The position numbers were made by a program, and so were the translations under genes. Under the pieces are notes generated by a model, which saw nothing but the letters and a program-made list of their open reading frames with translations, searched no databases and had not been told where the DNA came from. A DNA stretch of 64,000 nt from Nocardia rhamnosiphila NBRC 108938 (GTDB lineage Bacteria; Actinomycetota; Actinomycetes; Mycobacteriales; Mycobacteriaceae), in contig NZ_JOAJ01000009.1 in the NCBI RefSeq assembly GCF_000720425.1, forward strand, positions 496,001 through 560,000. Reading direction: 5' to 3'. Shown here in pieces: positions 26,711 to 36,462 of the stretch (positions within the stretch are counted from its first letter, which is position 1; each line of letters opens with the position of its first letter).

Positions 26711-26752
26711 ACGGCAATGGGAGCCGACCCTCGGGTCCGCTCCCACTGCCGT
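26711..26752. terminator. Bidirectional terminator hairpin
   Basis: Arms ACGGCAATGGGAGC (26711-26724) and GCTCCCACTGCCGT (26739-26752) pair with a single mismatch around a 14-base loop. The hairpin lies between the convergent 240-residue protein gene and the DUF475 gene. Confidence 0.65.
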
Positions 26753-26767
26753 TCGGGATGTGTCGTG

Positions 26768-27880
26768 TCAGCCCACCGGGGCCGGCTCCGAAGCCTCGGT
26801 GGGTTTCGGATCGTCTTCCTTGCGGTTGCGGCGGATGCTGGAGAGCACCGCGGCACCGATGAAGGCGATACCGATGAGACCGGTGACGAGCTCGTGGACG
26901 TGGATATCGCCCACCGTGATCAGCAGGATCAGGGCCAGTGCGCCGATGGCCCAGTGGGCGCCGTGCTCGAGGTACACGTATTCGTTCAGCGTGCCCTTGC
27001 GCACCAGGTAGACCGTGATCGACCGGACGAACATGGCACCGATCAGGCCGAGGCCCAGCGCGATGATGATCGGGTCGGCGGTGATGGCGAAGGCGCCGAT
27101 CACGCCGTCGAAGGAGAACGAGGCGTCGAGGACCTCGAGGTAGAGGAACAGGAAGAATCCGGCCTTACCGGTGGCCTTGGCCAGCCCGGACGGGCCGCCG
27201 GCGGCTTCCTCGGCGTGCTCCTCGGCGTTGAACATCGAACCCAGACCGTCGACGGCGATGTAGATGATCATGCCGAGCAGACCGGCCAGCAGCACGGTGG
27301 AGCGGTCGTCTTCGTGGGCGAGGAACTCCGCGGCCAGCACCAGGCCGATACCGGCGACGACCACCGACATCATGTCCAGTTTGCCGGCCTTGGCCAGGGG
27401 GCGTTCGATCCAGGACAGCCAGGTGATCTCGCGGTCTTCGAGGATGAAGTTGAGGAACAGCATCGCCAGGAACATGCCGCCGAACGCCGCGATCTGCGGG
27501 TGCGCACCGGTGAGCAGGGTCTCGTAGCTGGGGGAGCCGTCGGGGAAGTAGGCGGCGTCGCCGGCGGGCGGGTTCAACGCCAGATCGAAGGCTTCGACGG
27601 GGTTCAGGCCCGCGGTGACCCACACGATGGCCAGCGGGAAGACCAGCCGCATACCGAAGACGGCGATCAGGATGCCGATGGTGAGGAAGATCTTCTGCCA
27701 GAACTCACTCATCTTTTCCAAGATGGTGGCATTGATCACGGCATTGTCGAACGACAGTGACACCTCGAGGATGCCGAGGATGAGGCAGAGTGCCAGGGCG
27801 GTCGGGCCGCCGTAGAGGAATGCCACCCCCAGCGACAGCACCGTGACGACTAAGGATAAACCGAATATGCGCAGGACCAC
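26768..27880 (-). CDS. DUF475 membrane protein (TerC-like), Ter stress system
   Basis: A 370-residue polytopic protein with about nine helices. Two related intramembrane acidic motifs are visible: GILEVSLSFDNAVINATIL near residue 38 and LYLEVLDASFSFDGVIGAF near residue 250. Such ExxxSFDN repeats define the DUF475/TerC group of probable metal (Mn or Ca) exporters. It is next to terD, the classic partner of TerC. In M. tuberculosis-like genomes DUF475 and TerD also sit together. It probably exports a divalent metal at the membrane where TerD proteins assemble. Confidence 0.85.
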   Translation of the reverse strand: MVLRIFGLSLVVTVLSLGVAFLYGGPTALALCLILGILEVSLSFDNAVINATILEKMSEFWQKIFLTIGILIAVFGMRLVFPLAIVWVTAGLNPVEAFDLALNPPAGDAAYFPDGSPSYETLLTGAHPQIAAFGGMFLAMLFLNFILEDREITWLSWIERPLAKAGKLDMMSVVVAGIGLVLAAEFLAHEDDRSTVLLAGLLGMIIYIAVDGLGSMFNAEEHAEEAAGGPSGLAKATGKAGFFLFLYLEVLDASFSFDGVIGAFAITADPIIIALGLGLIGAMFVRSITVYLVRKGTLNEYVYLEHGAHWAIGALALILLITVGDIHVHELVTGLIGIAFIGAAVLSSIRRNRKEDDPKPTEASEPAPVG

Positions 27881-28031
27881 GCTGGGACCTTTCGTGTGCG
27901 GTGGCCGGACTGCGGTCGGTATCCCGGCCTGTACGAGAAACCTGGTCGACGGTATCGACGACCAGTCACCAGCGTTGCCGTCGACCGCCTATTTGTCCAA
28001 TTTGTCCCCTGGCGCCTCTGGGACAGAGAAC

Positions 28032-28057
28032 GAGGGGGCCCGTCACCGGACCCCCTC
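28032..28057 (-). terminator. Terminator downstream of terD
   Basis: GAGGGGG and CCCCCTC arms with an inner CCG-TCAC-CGG stem form a hairpin 25 bases past the terD stop. It separates terD from the DUF475 gene on the same strand. Confidence 0.6.
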
Positions 28058-28081
28058 ACGCTACCCGGAGGTGTGGAATCG

Positions 28082-28657
28082 TCAGACGTTCACACCGTAG
28101 TCACGCGCGATACCGGACAGCCCGGACGCGTAACCCTGGCCGATGGCGCGGAACTTCCACTCGGCCCCGTTGCGGTACAGCTCACCGAAGACCATGGCGG
28201 TCTCGGTGGAGGCATCCTCGGACAGGTCGTAGCGGGCCAGCTCCTCGCCGTTCGCCCGGTTCACGACGCGGATGTAGGCGTTGCGCACCTGACCGAACGA
28301 CTGCGAACGGCTGTCCGCCTCGTAGATCGAGACGGGGAAGAAGATGCTCTCGATATTCGCCGGAGTGTTGGCGAGGTCGACGTTGATGACCTCGTCGTCG
28401 CCTTCGCCCTCACCGGTGGTGTTGTCGCCGGCGTGCTCGATGGCGCCCTCGGGGGACTTGAGGTTGTTGAAGAACACGAAGTGCTGGTCGGAGACGACCT
28501 TCTTGTCGGCTCCGGTGGCGATCGCGCTGGCGTCCAGATCGAAATCGGTGCCCGTGGTGGTGCGCACATCCCAGCCCAGGCCGACGGCGACCGCAGTGAG
28601 GCCCGGCGCCGCCTTGCTCAGCGAGACGTTGCCGCCCTTGGACAAACTGACACCCAT
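28082..28657 (-). CDS. terD: TerD-family stress protein
   Basis: A 191-residue TerD protein. Its [15 protein letters not shown] start, VGLGWDVR, the acidic DFDLDASA segment, [19 protein letters not shown] and [28 protein letters not shown] are all diagnostic. TerD proteins bind calcium through the acidic loops and act in tellurite, oxidative and envelope stress responses. It lies upstream of the DUF475 gene on the same strand and divergent from the metabolite module. The 282-base divergent spacer (28658-28939) shows no clear operator. Confidence 0.95.
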   Translation of the reverse strand: MGVSLSKGGNVSLSKAAPGLTAVAVGLGWDVRTTTGTDFDLDASAIATGADKKVVSDQHFVFFNNLKSPEGAIEHAGDNTTGEGEGDDEVINVDLANTPANIESIFFPVSIYEADSRSQSFGQVRNAYIRVVNRANGEELARYDLSEDASTETAMVFGELYRNGAEWKFRAIGQGYASGLSGIARDYGVNV

Positions 28658-28939
28658 GCGGGATTCCCTTTCGTAGTCGTCTGTGATTCCCAGCATGTCG
28701 GTAACCGCCGGGTACGGAATACGACAGTAGTGGGTTTCGGTGAACTTGCGTACAAACTCGGGCAAGCCGGTCATCGGCACGCGCGGGCGGCGGGCCCGGA
28801 TGGTTTGGGATCGAACGCTTTCGGAGTTCCGGCCCGCGCCGCTCCGTTCGCCGTCACGGTGTTCGGCAGTGTGCGCGCGGAGCCCGAGGGTACGCGGTGT
28901 GGCGGCGCGCGGGTGGTGGTATCTCATACCATCGGGTCT

Positions 28940-30157
28940 GTGGCAGGCCGCAGGCGTGGATGGTTCCGGTCGGGGGAGGATCCGTGGTTCGAACAGGCAC
29001 GGTCGGCGCTGACGACGGCGTTCCTGGATATGGACCGGCGGCAGTCGGCCGCGGAGGCGGCCGCCGTGGCCGCCGAGGAGATGTTCCCGGAACGGGGGCT
29101 GGGCCGTCGCTGGGCTTCGGTGCGGGAAGACTGCTACACCGCCGCTGCGGCATACCTGCAGCTCACCGGTGAGCTGGACCAGGACGAACAGTCCGGGACA
29201 CGCCGGGCGGACCGGCAGCAGCGGGTGGACGCGGTGATCCGGCAGCTGGGATCGGTCGCGCAGCGGGTCGACCGCTTCTACCACGGCGACCGGGCCGCGC
29301 TCGAGGAAGCGATCGCGGTACGGCGAGCGGTTCCCGAACTGGTCGAGCGGGTCGCCGCCGATGCGGCACGGGTGCGCAGGCAGGCGGCCGAATCGGAATA
29401 CGCCGAGTATGCCTCGGTGCGCGCGGGCGCCGAGGCGGTGGATGAGGCAATGCTCACACTGACCGCGGTGCCGCCGGAGGAACGCGGCCGGGCCCGGGCG
29501 GCGGCGAACCGGCTGGCTTCCGTTACGGCCGATTTGTCGGAATCGTTGGCCCAGGCCCCTTCTCGGGCCCCGGCCGCGCGCAACGCCATCTCCTCGGTCA
29601 CCACCCGGCTCGCCGCGGTCCGCACCCGGGCCGAGCGGATCGGGCCCGCGCATTCTGCGTTGCTGCGAGAGTTCAATGCTGCGAGTTCGGCGGATCTGGC
29701 CGACAATGGGCGAACCAGCGAGCGTCATATCGCCGCCGCGGCACAAGCCCTGGCCGGGGCCCGTGCCGCCGCGGCCGAGAACACCCCGGAGCAGGCCCTT
29801 GAACTGACCACCACCGCGCGCGGCCACCTCGCCGACGCCGAACAACTGGTCGATGCCGTGACCAAGCGGCTGGCCGAGTTGCGGGCGGTCCGCGAAGATC
29901 CGCGCCAACGCGCCGAGGCCGTACGGTTCCGCCTCCGGGACGCCCAGATGCTGGCGGTGTCACGGGGACTGGTCGCCGAATGGGGTTCGGTACTGGACGC
30001 TCAGGTCGAGCGCCTCGACCGGGTGGCCGCGTCCCTCACCGGGCGGCACCCCGACTATTGGGCGTATGTAAACGAACTCGACACCATCACCGAATTCATT
30101 GCCGGGGTTGTCGAGCGAATGCGGAAACAACCACCACCGGGACAACGACGAGGATGA
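28940..30157 (+). CDS. Coiled-coil protein, first gene of the Ter metabolite module
   Basis: A 405-residue, almost wholly alpha-helical protein, rich in Ala, Arg and Glu, with heptad-like stretches from about residue 60 to 390. It has no signal peptide. No catalytic motif is visible. The general look resembles TelA or phage-shock-like helical scaffolds, but I cannot place it in a named family. The GTG at 28940 is chosen since its first residues ([23 protein letters not shown]) begin a plausible helix. It starts 12 bases before the CitE-like gene, so it is cotranscribed with that pathway and may scaffold it. Confidence 0.65.
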   Translation: MAGRRRGWFRSGEDPWFEQARSALTTAFLDMDRRQSAAEAAAVAAEEMFPERGLGRRWASVREDCYTAAAAYLQLTGELDQDEQSGTRRADRQQRVDAVIRQLGSVAQRVDRFYHGDRAALEEAIAVRRAVPELVERVAADAARVRRQAAESEYAEYASVRAGAEAVDEAMLTLTAVPPEERGRARAAANRLASVTADLSESLAQAPSRAPAARNAISSVTTRLAAVRTRAERIGPAHSALLREFNAASSADLADNGRTSERHIAAAAQALAGARAAAAENTPEQALELTTTARGHLADAEQLVDAVTKRLAELRAVREDPRQRAEAVRFRLRDAQMLAVSRGLVAEWGSVLDAQVERLDRVAASLTGRHPDYWAYVNELDTITEFIAGVVERMRKQPPPGQRRG

Positions 30158-30169
30158 GACGGGGGCTCG

Positions 30170-31381
30170 ATGACCGCAGGCACGGCCGTCCGGCAGGAAA
30201 TTTCCCTGTACAAGCAGGTACCGCGCCGACACTTCAGGTATTTGCAGGGACCGGACGCCAGAGCGCTGTTCCACCGCCAACCGGAGCCGTTCGACGACTG
30301 TGCCGAGCGGGAGATACTGGCGATGGCGCTGGGCGCCACCCTGTACGTACCGGCCACCCGGGCGGATCTGACGGCGACGATCGTGCGCCGGGCCGATCGC
30401 GGAGTGTGCTCGATGGTGATCGACCTCGAGGACGCGGTTGCCGACCACGAGGTCGAGTTCGCGAAACAGCAGACCGTGCGCACCCTCGACGAACTCGCCG
30501 CTCGCCCGGATCCCAACCCGATGCTGTTCGTCCGTGTCCGGGACGCCGATACCGTGCCCGAACTGCTCGACCGGCTGGGCGCGGGCGTACAGGTGCTGAC
30601 GGGTTTCGTGTTCCCCAAGTTCGACAGCTCCTCGGCACCGAAGTACCTCGCCGCGCTGACCGCCGCCGCCGCTCGTACGGAACGGCCGCTCTACGGGATG
30701 CCGGTACTCGAATCCGCGGCGCTGGTACACCGGCAGACCAGGGATTCCGAACTCACCCAGATCGCGGCCTGCCTGGCCGAGGTCCGGGAACGGATTCTGG
30801 CCGTGCGGATCGGCGCCACCGATATGTGCGCGACCTTCGGTATCCGCCGCGACCGTGACCTGACCATCTACGATGTGCGGGTCATCGCGGATGTGATCGC
30901 CGATATCGTGAACTACCTGGGCCGGGCCGACGGTACGGGTTTCGTGATCACCGGGCCGGTCTGGGAGTACTTCGCCGACCACGAACGGATGTTCCGGCCG
31001 CTGCTGCGTACCGCGCCGTTCGAGGAATCCGACGCGGTGCCGTTCCGCAGCTATCTGGTGAGCCGGGATCTGGACGGTCTGCTGCGCGAGATCACGCTGG
31101 ACCGTGCCAACGGTATCCAGGGCAAAACCGTCATCCATCCCTCGCATGTGGCGGCCGTGCACGCGCTGTCGGTGGTCACGCACGAGGAATACTCCGATGC
31201 CCTCGACATTCTGCAGGTCGAGGTCGGTGGGGTCGCCGCGTCCGGGTACCACAACAAGATGAACGAGATGCGGCCACATCGCAATTGGGCGCGCAACACC
31301 CTGACCCGGGCCCGGGTCTTCGGGGTGGCCAAGAAAGGGGTGTCCTTCGTGGATCTGCTATCGGCGCTGGTCACGGTATGA
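30170..31381 (+). CDS. HpcH/HpaI-CitE-like aldolase/lyase of the Ter module
   Basis: A 403-residue TIM-barrel protein of the HpcH/HpaI aldolase-citrate lyase beta class. Visible motifs are GATLYVPATRADL, the metal-site segment CSMVIDLEDAVADHEVE, LFVRVRDAD, GFVFPKFD, YGMPVLESAALVH, AVRIGATDMCATFG and GKTVIHPSHVAAVH. The class makes or breaks C-C bonds beside a carboxylate with Mg2+. A CitE-like enzyme is a core part of the Ter-linked pathway predicted by Anantharaman, Iyer and Aravind to make a nucleoside-like metabolite. Its stop overlaps the next start by four bases (ATGA). Confidence 0.85.
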   Translation: MTAGTAVRQEISLYKQVPRRHFRYLQGPDARALFHRQPEPFDDCAEREILAMALGATLYVPATRADLTATIVRRADRGVCSMVIDLEDAVADHEVEFAKQQTVRTLDELAARPDPNPMLFVRVRDADTVPELLDRLGAGVQVLTGFVFPKFDSSSAPKYLAALTAAAARTERPLYGMPVLESAALVHRQTRDSELTQIAACLAEVRERILAVRIGATDMCATFGIRRDRDLTIYDVRVIADVIADIVNYLGRADGTGFVITGPVWEYFADHERMFRPLLRTAPFEESDAVPFRSYLVSRDLDGLLREITLDRANGIQGKTVIHPSHVAAVHALSVVTHEEYSDALDILQVEVGGVAASGYHNKMNEMRPHRNWARNTLTRARVFGVAKKGVSFVDLLSALVTV

Positions 31382-33822
31382 GCGGCGGATCCGGCGAATC
31401 GTATTGGGCGACCCGCGCTCTCGGTATCGAACTGCGGCACCGGGAAGCGTTCCGGCACGGAAACACCCCCGACACTCTCGCGGCCGAACCGGAGATCGCC
31501 GATCTGGTGCAGCCTGGGTTGCGCAAGAATCCGCGGCGCGCGCATCTGCTGGTCTCCACGGTGCTGGGCAAACACCTGCCGACCGATCCGGTCCGGGTCC
31601 GGGACGCGGGTGACCGCCTCGGTGATCTGGTGCGCGCGGTACTCGGCGACCAGGATGCCGTGGTACTCGGGTTCGCCGAGACCGCGACCGGGCTCGGGCA
31701 CTGTGTGGCCACGCGGATCGACGCGGCGTGCTACCTGCATTCGACCCGCCGGGTGGTGCCGGGCGCGGTGACGCTCACCGGGTTCGAGGAAGGACATTCG
31801 CACGCCACCTCGCATCTGCTGCAGCCGATGCCCGGTGACGTGTTCACCGCGGGATTGCCGCTGGTGCTGGTGGACGACGAGATCTCCACCGGTGCGACCG
31901 CGCTGGATGCCATCGAGGCACTGCACGAATTCGCGCCACGGACCCACTATGTGCTGGCCACGCTGGTCGATATGCGCACCGACGCCGACCGTGACCGGTT
32001 CGCCGCGGCGGCCGCGGCGCTGGGCGCGCGGATCGATACGGTGTGCCTGGCGTCGGGCGCCACGGTGCTACCCGACGGTCTGGTGACCACCGTCTCGGAA
32101 CTCCCTGCGGCCGAACCGAATCCGGTGGCGGATCGTCGCGGTGTGCCGGCCCGGCTGGAACTGCCCTGGCCGCGGGATGTGCCCGAGGGTGGCCGGCACG
32201 GGTTCCTGCGCGCCGACCGGGCCGGGTTCGAGCAGGCCACCGCCGTCGCCGGGAAAATGCTGCGGGACCAGCTGGTCACCGAGTACCCCGGTCGCCCGGT
32301 GATCGTGCTCGCCCACGAAGAGCTGATGTACCTGCCGCTGTGCCTGGCCGTGGGAATCGCCGAGTCCGGGGTGCCGGTGCGGTACCAGACCACCACGCGT
32401 TCCCCGGCGTACGTCCTGGACGAGCCCGGTTATCCGCTGCGCCGCGGTTTCCGGTTCCCGGCTCCCGAAGCAGGCGAGGACAAACCGCGCTACCTCTACA
32501 ACGCATACTGGCCCGATGAGCCGGCCGCGGACCCGGTGCTGGTGTTCGTGGCCGATTCACCCGCCGACGGTGAGCGGCTCTATGCCCCGGGCGGGCTGGT
32601 CGATGTCCTCACCGCCGCCGGTTCCGATGTGGTGGTGGCGATCATCCGGGAGGCCGATCCGCGCACGCTGGCCACCGCGCGCTCGGGCGGTTTCGCCGGG
32701 CCCACACCGCTGTTCGGCCCCGGATTCGGTTCCTACGACCGGGCCGATGTGGCGTGGCTGCTGAAGGATCTGTCCGGCGCCGCTCTGGAGGCCGATACCG
32801 CCCTCCGTGAGCAGCGGATCCAGTCCGGAATCGCGCATTACGCCGAATCGCTGCCCATCGAATACCAGCCCGACGCCGCCTACCGGGAACTGTTCGACCG
32901 GGTACTGGCCGACAGTGCCGAGCGGCTGGCCTTGGCAGTGGGCACAGTGGCCGAACTGGTGGCCGCCGAACGCGGCACCGATATCGTGCTGGCGTCGCTG
33001 GCCCGGGCGGGTACCCCCGTCGGCATCCTGATCCGCCGCTGGCTGGCCACCGGGCACGGGCAGCGCCCCGCACTGGATATCCCGCACTACGCGGTGTCGA
33101 TCGTGCGCGATCGCGGGATCGACACCGTGGCCCTGGACTATCTGGCTCATCATCACGATTCCGCGTCCGTGGTGTTCGTGGACGGCTGGACCGGTAAGGG
33201 CGCGATCACCCGGGAACTGACCGCGGCCCTCGACGAGTATCACGCGGCGGGCGGTGCCCGCTTCGACGACGACCTCGCCGTACTCGCCGACCCCGGACAC
33301 TGCGTGCGCACGTACGGCACCCGCGACGATTTCCTGATCGCCTCGGCCTGCCTCAACTCCACGGTATCCGGACTGGTGTCGCGGACGGTGCTCAACCGGG
33401 AACTCATCGGCCCGGGGGATTTCCACGGCGCCAAGTTCTACGCCGAGCTGGCCGCCGAGGATGTCTCCGCACGACTGATCGATACCGTCACCGGGGCGTT
33501 CGAAACGGTCCGGCCGCAGGTGAGCGCGCAGGTCGCGGCGGTGCGTTCCGGGGACCGCGCACCCACCTGGGCGGGCTGGGCGTCGGTGGAGCGGGTGCGC
33601 GCCGAATACGGGATCGACAGCGTGAACTTCGTGAAACCGGGCGTCGGGGAGACCACCCGCGTCCTGTTGCGCCGGGTTCCATGGCGAGTGCTGGTCCGGG
33701 AACCGGACGCGCCCGAGCACGCCCATATCCGGCTGCTGGCGCAGGCCCGGGCCGTGCCGGTGGAGGTCGTGGCGGACCTGGCGTATTCGTGTATGGGCCT
33801 GATCAAGGATGTGCAGCGGTAG
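31378..33822 (+). CDS. Four-domain fusion: PRTase_2, TRSP, StiP/PRTase_1 and PELOTA RNA-binding
   Basis: An 814-residue protein. Residues about 40-280 form a phosphoribosyltransferase with the PRPP loop PLVLVDDEISTGATAL near 162. Residues about 285-430 hold the TRSP domain, named for a motif seen here as YQTTTRSPAYVL. A second PRTase-like domain (StiP/PRTase_1) covers about 450-750, with ASLARAGTPVGILIRR and a loop VVFVDGWTGKGAITREL near 600. The last 60 residues (VLLRRVPWRVLVREPD...LAYSCMGLIKDV) look like the PELOTA/L7Ae RNA-binding fold. Such domains are often split over two or more genes in Ter clusters; here one polypeptide carries them all. The role is inferred as ribosylation of a base-like precursor. 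Confidence 0.82.
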   Translation: MSGGSGESYWATRALGIELRHREAFRHGNTPDTLAAEPEIADLVQPGLRKNPRRAHLLVSTVLGKHLPTDPVRVRDAGDRLGDLVRAVLGDQDAVVLGFAETATGLGHCVATRIDAACYLHSTRRVVPGAVTLTGFEEGHSHATSHLLQPMPGDVFTAGLPLVLVDDEISTGATALDAIEALHEFAPRTHYVLATLVDMRTDADRDRFAAAAAALGARIDTVCLASGATVLPDGLVTTVSELPAAEPNPVADRRGVPARLELPWPRDVPEGGRHGFLRADRAGFEQATAVAGKMLRDQLVTEYPGRPVIVLAHEELMYLPLCLAVGIAESGVPVRYQTTTRSPAYVLDEPGYPLRRGFRFPAPEAGEDKPRYLYNAYWPDEPAADPVLVFVADSPADGERLYAPGGLVDVLTAAGSDVVVAIIREADPRTLATARSGGFAGPTPLFGPGFGSYDRADVAWLLKDLSGAALEADTALREQRIQSGIAHYAESLPIEYQPDAAYRELFDRVLADSAERLALAVGTVAELVAAERGTDIVLASLARAGTPVGILIRRWLATGHGQRPALDIPHYAVSIVRDRGIDTVALDYLAHHHDSASVVFVDGWTGKGAITRELTAALDEYHAAGGARFDDDLAVLADPGHCVRTYGTRDDFLIASACLNSTVSGLVSRTVLNRELIGPGDFHGAKFYAELAAEDVSARLIDTVTGAFETVRPQVSAQVAAVRSGDRAPTWAGWASVERVRAEYGIDSVNFVKPGVGETTRVLLRRVPWRVLVREPDAPEHAHIRLLAQARAVPVEVVADLAYSCMGLIKDVQR

Positions 33823-34671
33823 ATGTCGTCTCCGAAACCCCTGCTGGTCGCCACGGATCTGGATCGCACGATGATCTACTCCGCCGCGGCCGCCGGCACC
33901 GCCGCCGCGGCGACAGTATGTGTGGAGCACCTCGACGGTTCTCCGCTGTCGTATATGACCGCGGCCGCCGCGGACCGGCTGCGTGAACTCGCTGGTGCGG
34001 CGGTGGTCCTCCCCACCACCACCCGGACCATCGAGCAGTTCGGCCGGATCCGGCTTCCCGGGGCGCCGTGGTCCTACGCCGTCACGAGCAATGGTGGAAA
34101 CATCCTGGTCGACGGGGTACCGGATGCGCGGTGGCGCCGGGGGATCGAGGCGGCGGTCCGGGCCGGCGGGACCGGTCTCGCCGAGGTCGAGACCGCGCTG
34201 CGGGCCCGGATCGACGACTCGTGGGTGCTCAAGTTCCGCGAGGCCGACGGCCTGTTCTGCTATCTGGTGGTGGACCTCGCCGCGACTCCCCCGGATTTCC
34301 TGACCGACTGGGACGCCTGGTGCCGGGAGCGTGGCTGGACCGCATCGCGGCAGGGTCGCAAGATCTACACGATGCCGACGGCGGTGTGCAAGAGCCGGGC
34401 GGTGGCCGAGGTCCGGGCCCGGCTCGTCGAGTCCGGTGCATTGGACGCGGCGGCGCCGACGCTGGCCGCCGGCGACGGCGCGCTGGACGCCGAAATGCTC
34501 GCCGCGGCCGTTCACGCCATCCGGCCCCGGCACGGTGAGCTCGAAGAACTCGGCTGGACCCGGCCGGGCCTGACCGTCACCGCCGCCACCGGAATCGAGG
34601 CGGGGGAAGAAATTCTCGGCTGGTTCGCCGCCGCGCTCCCGGGCCCGGTGGCCGCCGGGACGGCGGGTTAG
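33823..34671 (+). CDS. HAD-superfamily (Cof-type) phosphatase of the Ter module
   Basis: A 282-residue haloacid-dehalogenase hydrolase. Motif I is VATDLDRTMI with the nucleophilic Asp near residue 11. Motif II is in VLPTTTRTIEQF. Motif III Lys lies in GRKIYTMPTAVCKSRA, and motif IV is TLAAGDGALDAEML. The Cof-like cap lies between. It would dephosphorylate the sugar-phosphate intermediate made by the PRTase protein. The ATG follows the PRTase stop with no gap, so translation is coupled. Its stop overlaps that of the convergent DUF389 gene by about three bases. Confidence 0.88.
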   Translation: MSSPKPLLVATDLDRTMIYSAAAAGTAAAATVCVEHLDGSPLSYMTAAAADRLRELAGAAVVLPTTTRTIEQFGRIRLPGAPWSYAVTSNGGNILVDGVPDARWRRGIEAAVRAGGTGLAEVETALRARIDDSWVLKFREADGLFCYLVVDLAATPPDFLTDWDAWCRERGWTASRQGRKIYTMPTAVCKSRAVAEVRARLVESGALDAAAPTLAAGDGALDAEMLAAAVHAIRPRHGELEELGWTRPGLTVTAATGIEAGEEILGWFAAALPGPVAAGTAG

Positions 34672-35633
34672 AGCATGCGCCGCCGGGCCCGTGACTCGGC
34701 GCGGGAACGCCGCAACGAGACCCGCGACCACACGGCATCCTGCAGCGCCAGTGTCGCCCAGCCCGCTATCGCCATCCCGGCCAGGTTCACCACCAGCTGC
34801 AACGTGCTACCCCAGATGGCCGAACCCGCGCCGAAGGCCAGGCCGAGCGCGATATTGCCCGCGGCCGGAACAGTGGTCACCGAGATGAACACTCCCACCA
34901 GCGCACCCGATTTGGCGGAGGTCAGCGACAGCACCCCGGCCGCTGCCGCGATCAACGCGACGATGAACGACCATTTGTCCGGTGTGTAGATGAACGAGGT
35001 CTCCGGCCGATCCCCGGTGACCACGTCGACGGTTATCCAGCCGAACAACCGGCCGACCAGGACGACCGCGAACGTGATCGCGATGGCGGCACCGAAACCC
35101 ATTGCCAGCGTGGCGACAGCCCGACCGAACAGCGCGGCACGGCGCCGGACCAGCGCCACGCCCAGCGCGGCGATGGCCCCGAACTCCGGACCGAGCACCA
35201 TCGCGCCGATCACCAGGATCTGTGAGTCGACCACGATCGCGATACTGGCGAGTGCCGTCGCCAGCGTCATGAAACTCACGTAGGTCCAGTTGAGTTCGGT
35301 CTCCTCGTAGGAGCGCTGGGTGACATCGGCCCAGACGACCGAATCGGCGCTGTAGCCCGGAGTGCGTAGCTCGGCGAGATACCCGGACAGGGACATCCAG
35401 GTGGATATCTGCTCCAATTCGATACTGCCGCGATGGTGCAGGCCGATCGCACGCAGGCGTTCGAGGACATCGTTGGCGGCTTCGCGGGCCAGATCCGCGA
35501 ACACCACATCGCCTTTCGGCCGTAGCGAGCTCCCACGTAGGACCGCCAGTCCGCTCACCGCGTCGTCGGCCTCGAGGATCGCCACCACATCGTCGGTCAG
35601 TTCGGCCGGCGACATTATCCGCACATGCAGCAT
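34668..35633 (-). CDS. DUF389 membrane protein
   Basis: A 321-residue protein. The first 95 residues are soluble (LHVRIMSPAELTDDVVAILEAD, then GDVVFADLAREAANDVLERLRAIGLHHRGSIEL) and the rest has about six helices. The DUF389 signature is SQILVIGAMVLGPEFGAIAALGVALV, with LTSAKSGALVGVFISVTTVPAAGNIALGLAFG later. Function in this family is not established. It overlaps the HAD gene end to end and may be an accessory membrane component of the Ter island or a neighbour by chance. Confidence 0.82.
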   Translation of the reverse strand: MLHVRIMSPAELTDDVVAILEADDAVSGLAVLRGSSLRPKGDVVFADLAREAANDVLERLRAIGLHHRGSIELEQISTWMSLSGYLAELRTPGYSADSVVWADVTQRSYEETELNWTYVSFMTLATALASIAIVVDSQILVIGAMVLGPEFGAIAALGVALVRRRAALFGRAVATLAMGFGAAIAITFAVVLVGRLFGWITVDVVTGDRPETSFIYTPDKWSFIVALIAAAAGVLSLTSAKSGALVGVFISVTTVPAAGNIALGLAFGAGSAIWGSTLQLVVNLAGMAIAGWATLALQDAVWSRVSLRRSRAESRARRRML

Positions 35634-35697
35634 GCGCCAAGTCTGCCCGGGCGGCGCAGCGGTACGCAGCCGGACGGGTCCGGTCGCGTGCCTCCGG

Positions 35698-36462
35698 TCA
35701 GTACCCCTGCTGCTGGCCGGCGAGCTGCTGGGCGATAACCCCTTGCAGCCGCTGCAGGCCCGGCACGGTGATCCCGCTCTGCAGCTGCCCCTCGATGGTG
35801 CGGATGAGAGCGGCGTCGCTGAGGACCTTCTCGCTCGACTGGATGAGAACGGTCCCCGCGCCGGTGAAATCGAACTGGCGTTCCTCCCCGGAGGTCACAC
35901 CGAACGCGGCCGCCCCGGCCGCCAGATAACCCGATACCCACCGTTGATCGTAGTGATGGCTGGGAGACGGGCAATCCGCCCAGCCCACCAGTGATTCCGG
36001 ATCCACCCGCAGCGGCGGTTCGGCGAAGATCACCGGGCCGTTCGAAGAGGCCAGGAACTTCCCGGTGCCGATCAGTGTCAGGAAACCGGGCACGATCGAT
36101 TGATTCAGCGACAGCCCGGGCTCGAAGGCCAGCAGGTTCGCCGCGCGGATGGTGAGGTTGCCGTCGTCGAGATCGTAGGAGTTGATGTCGTAGCCGCGGT
36201 CACCGATCAGCAGTTTGCCCTGCCCCTCGGCCACCACGTAGTCGCCGGTGAACAGCGGGGCCGAGAACTGATTCGCCACCATGTGCAGGAGTTGGCCCTG
36301 CAGGCCGTGGGTGAGCGCCTGGAACCGCATCTGCCCGTAGTAGGCGATCATCGCGCCCTTGCGCATGAACCACGGCTTGTTCAGATCGATGCAGTACGCG
36401 TAGCTGTTGCCGGGGACGTTATCGCTTTCCCCGAGTTTCATCGGGTTGAGGATCTCGCTCAC
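35698..36462 (-). CDS. AIM24-family protein, third of a tandem trio
   Basis: A 254-residue, beta-rich protein of the AIM24 (TIGR00266, DUF124) family. Typical segments are FMRKGAMIAYYGQMRF, NLTIRAANLLAFEPGL, GTGKFLASSNGPVIFAEPPLRVDPESLVGW and GEERQFDFTGAGTVLIQSSE. The family folds as a beta-sandwich of repeated strands; its molecular role in bacteria is unclear. The GTG start at 36462 overlaps the stop of the preceding paralogue (GTGA), so the three are one operon. It has no signal peptide, so it should be cytosolic. Confidence 0.82.
   Translation of the reverse strand: MSEILNPMKLGESDNVPGNSYAYCIDLNKPWFMRKGAMIAYYGQMRFQALTHGLQGQLLHMVANQFSAPLFTGDYVVAEGQGKLLIGDRGYDINSYDLDDGNLTIRAANLLAFEPGLSLNQSIVPGFLTLIGTGKFLASSNGPVIFAEPPLRVDPESLVGWADCPSPSHHYDQRWVSGYLAAGAAAFGVTSGEERQFDFTGAGTVLIQSSEKVLSDAALIRTIEGQLQSGITVPGLQRLQGVIAQQLAGQQQGY

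Noticed and set aside
27896..28939. In-frame upstream extension of the coiled-coil gene
   Set aside because: The extension overlaps terD in antisense for its whole length; the GTG at 28940 starts the plausible protein.
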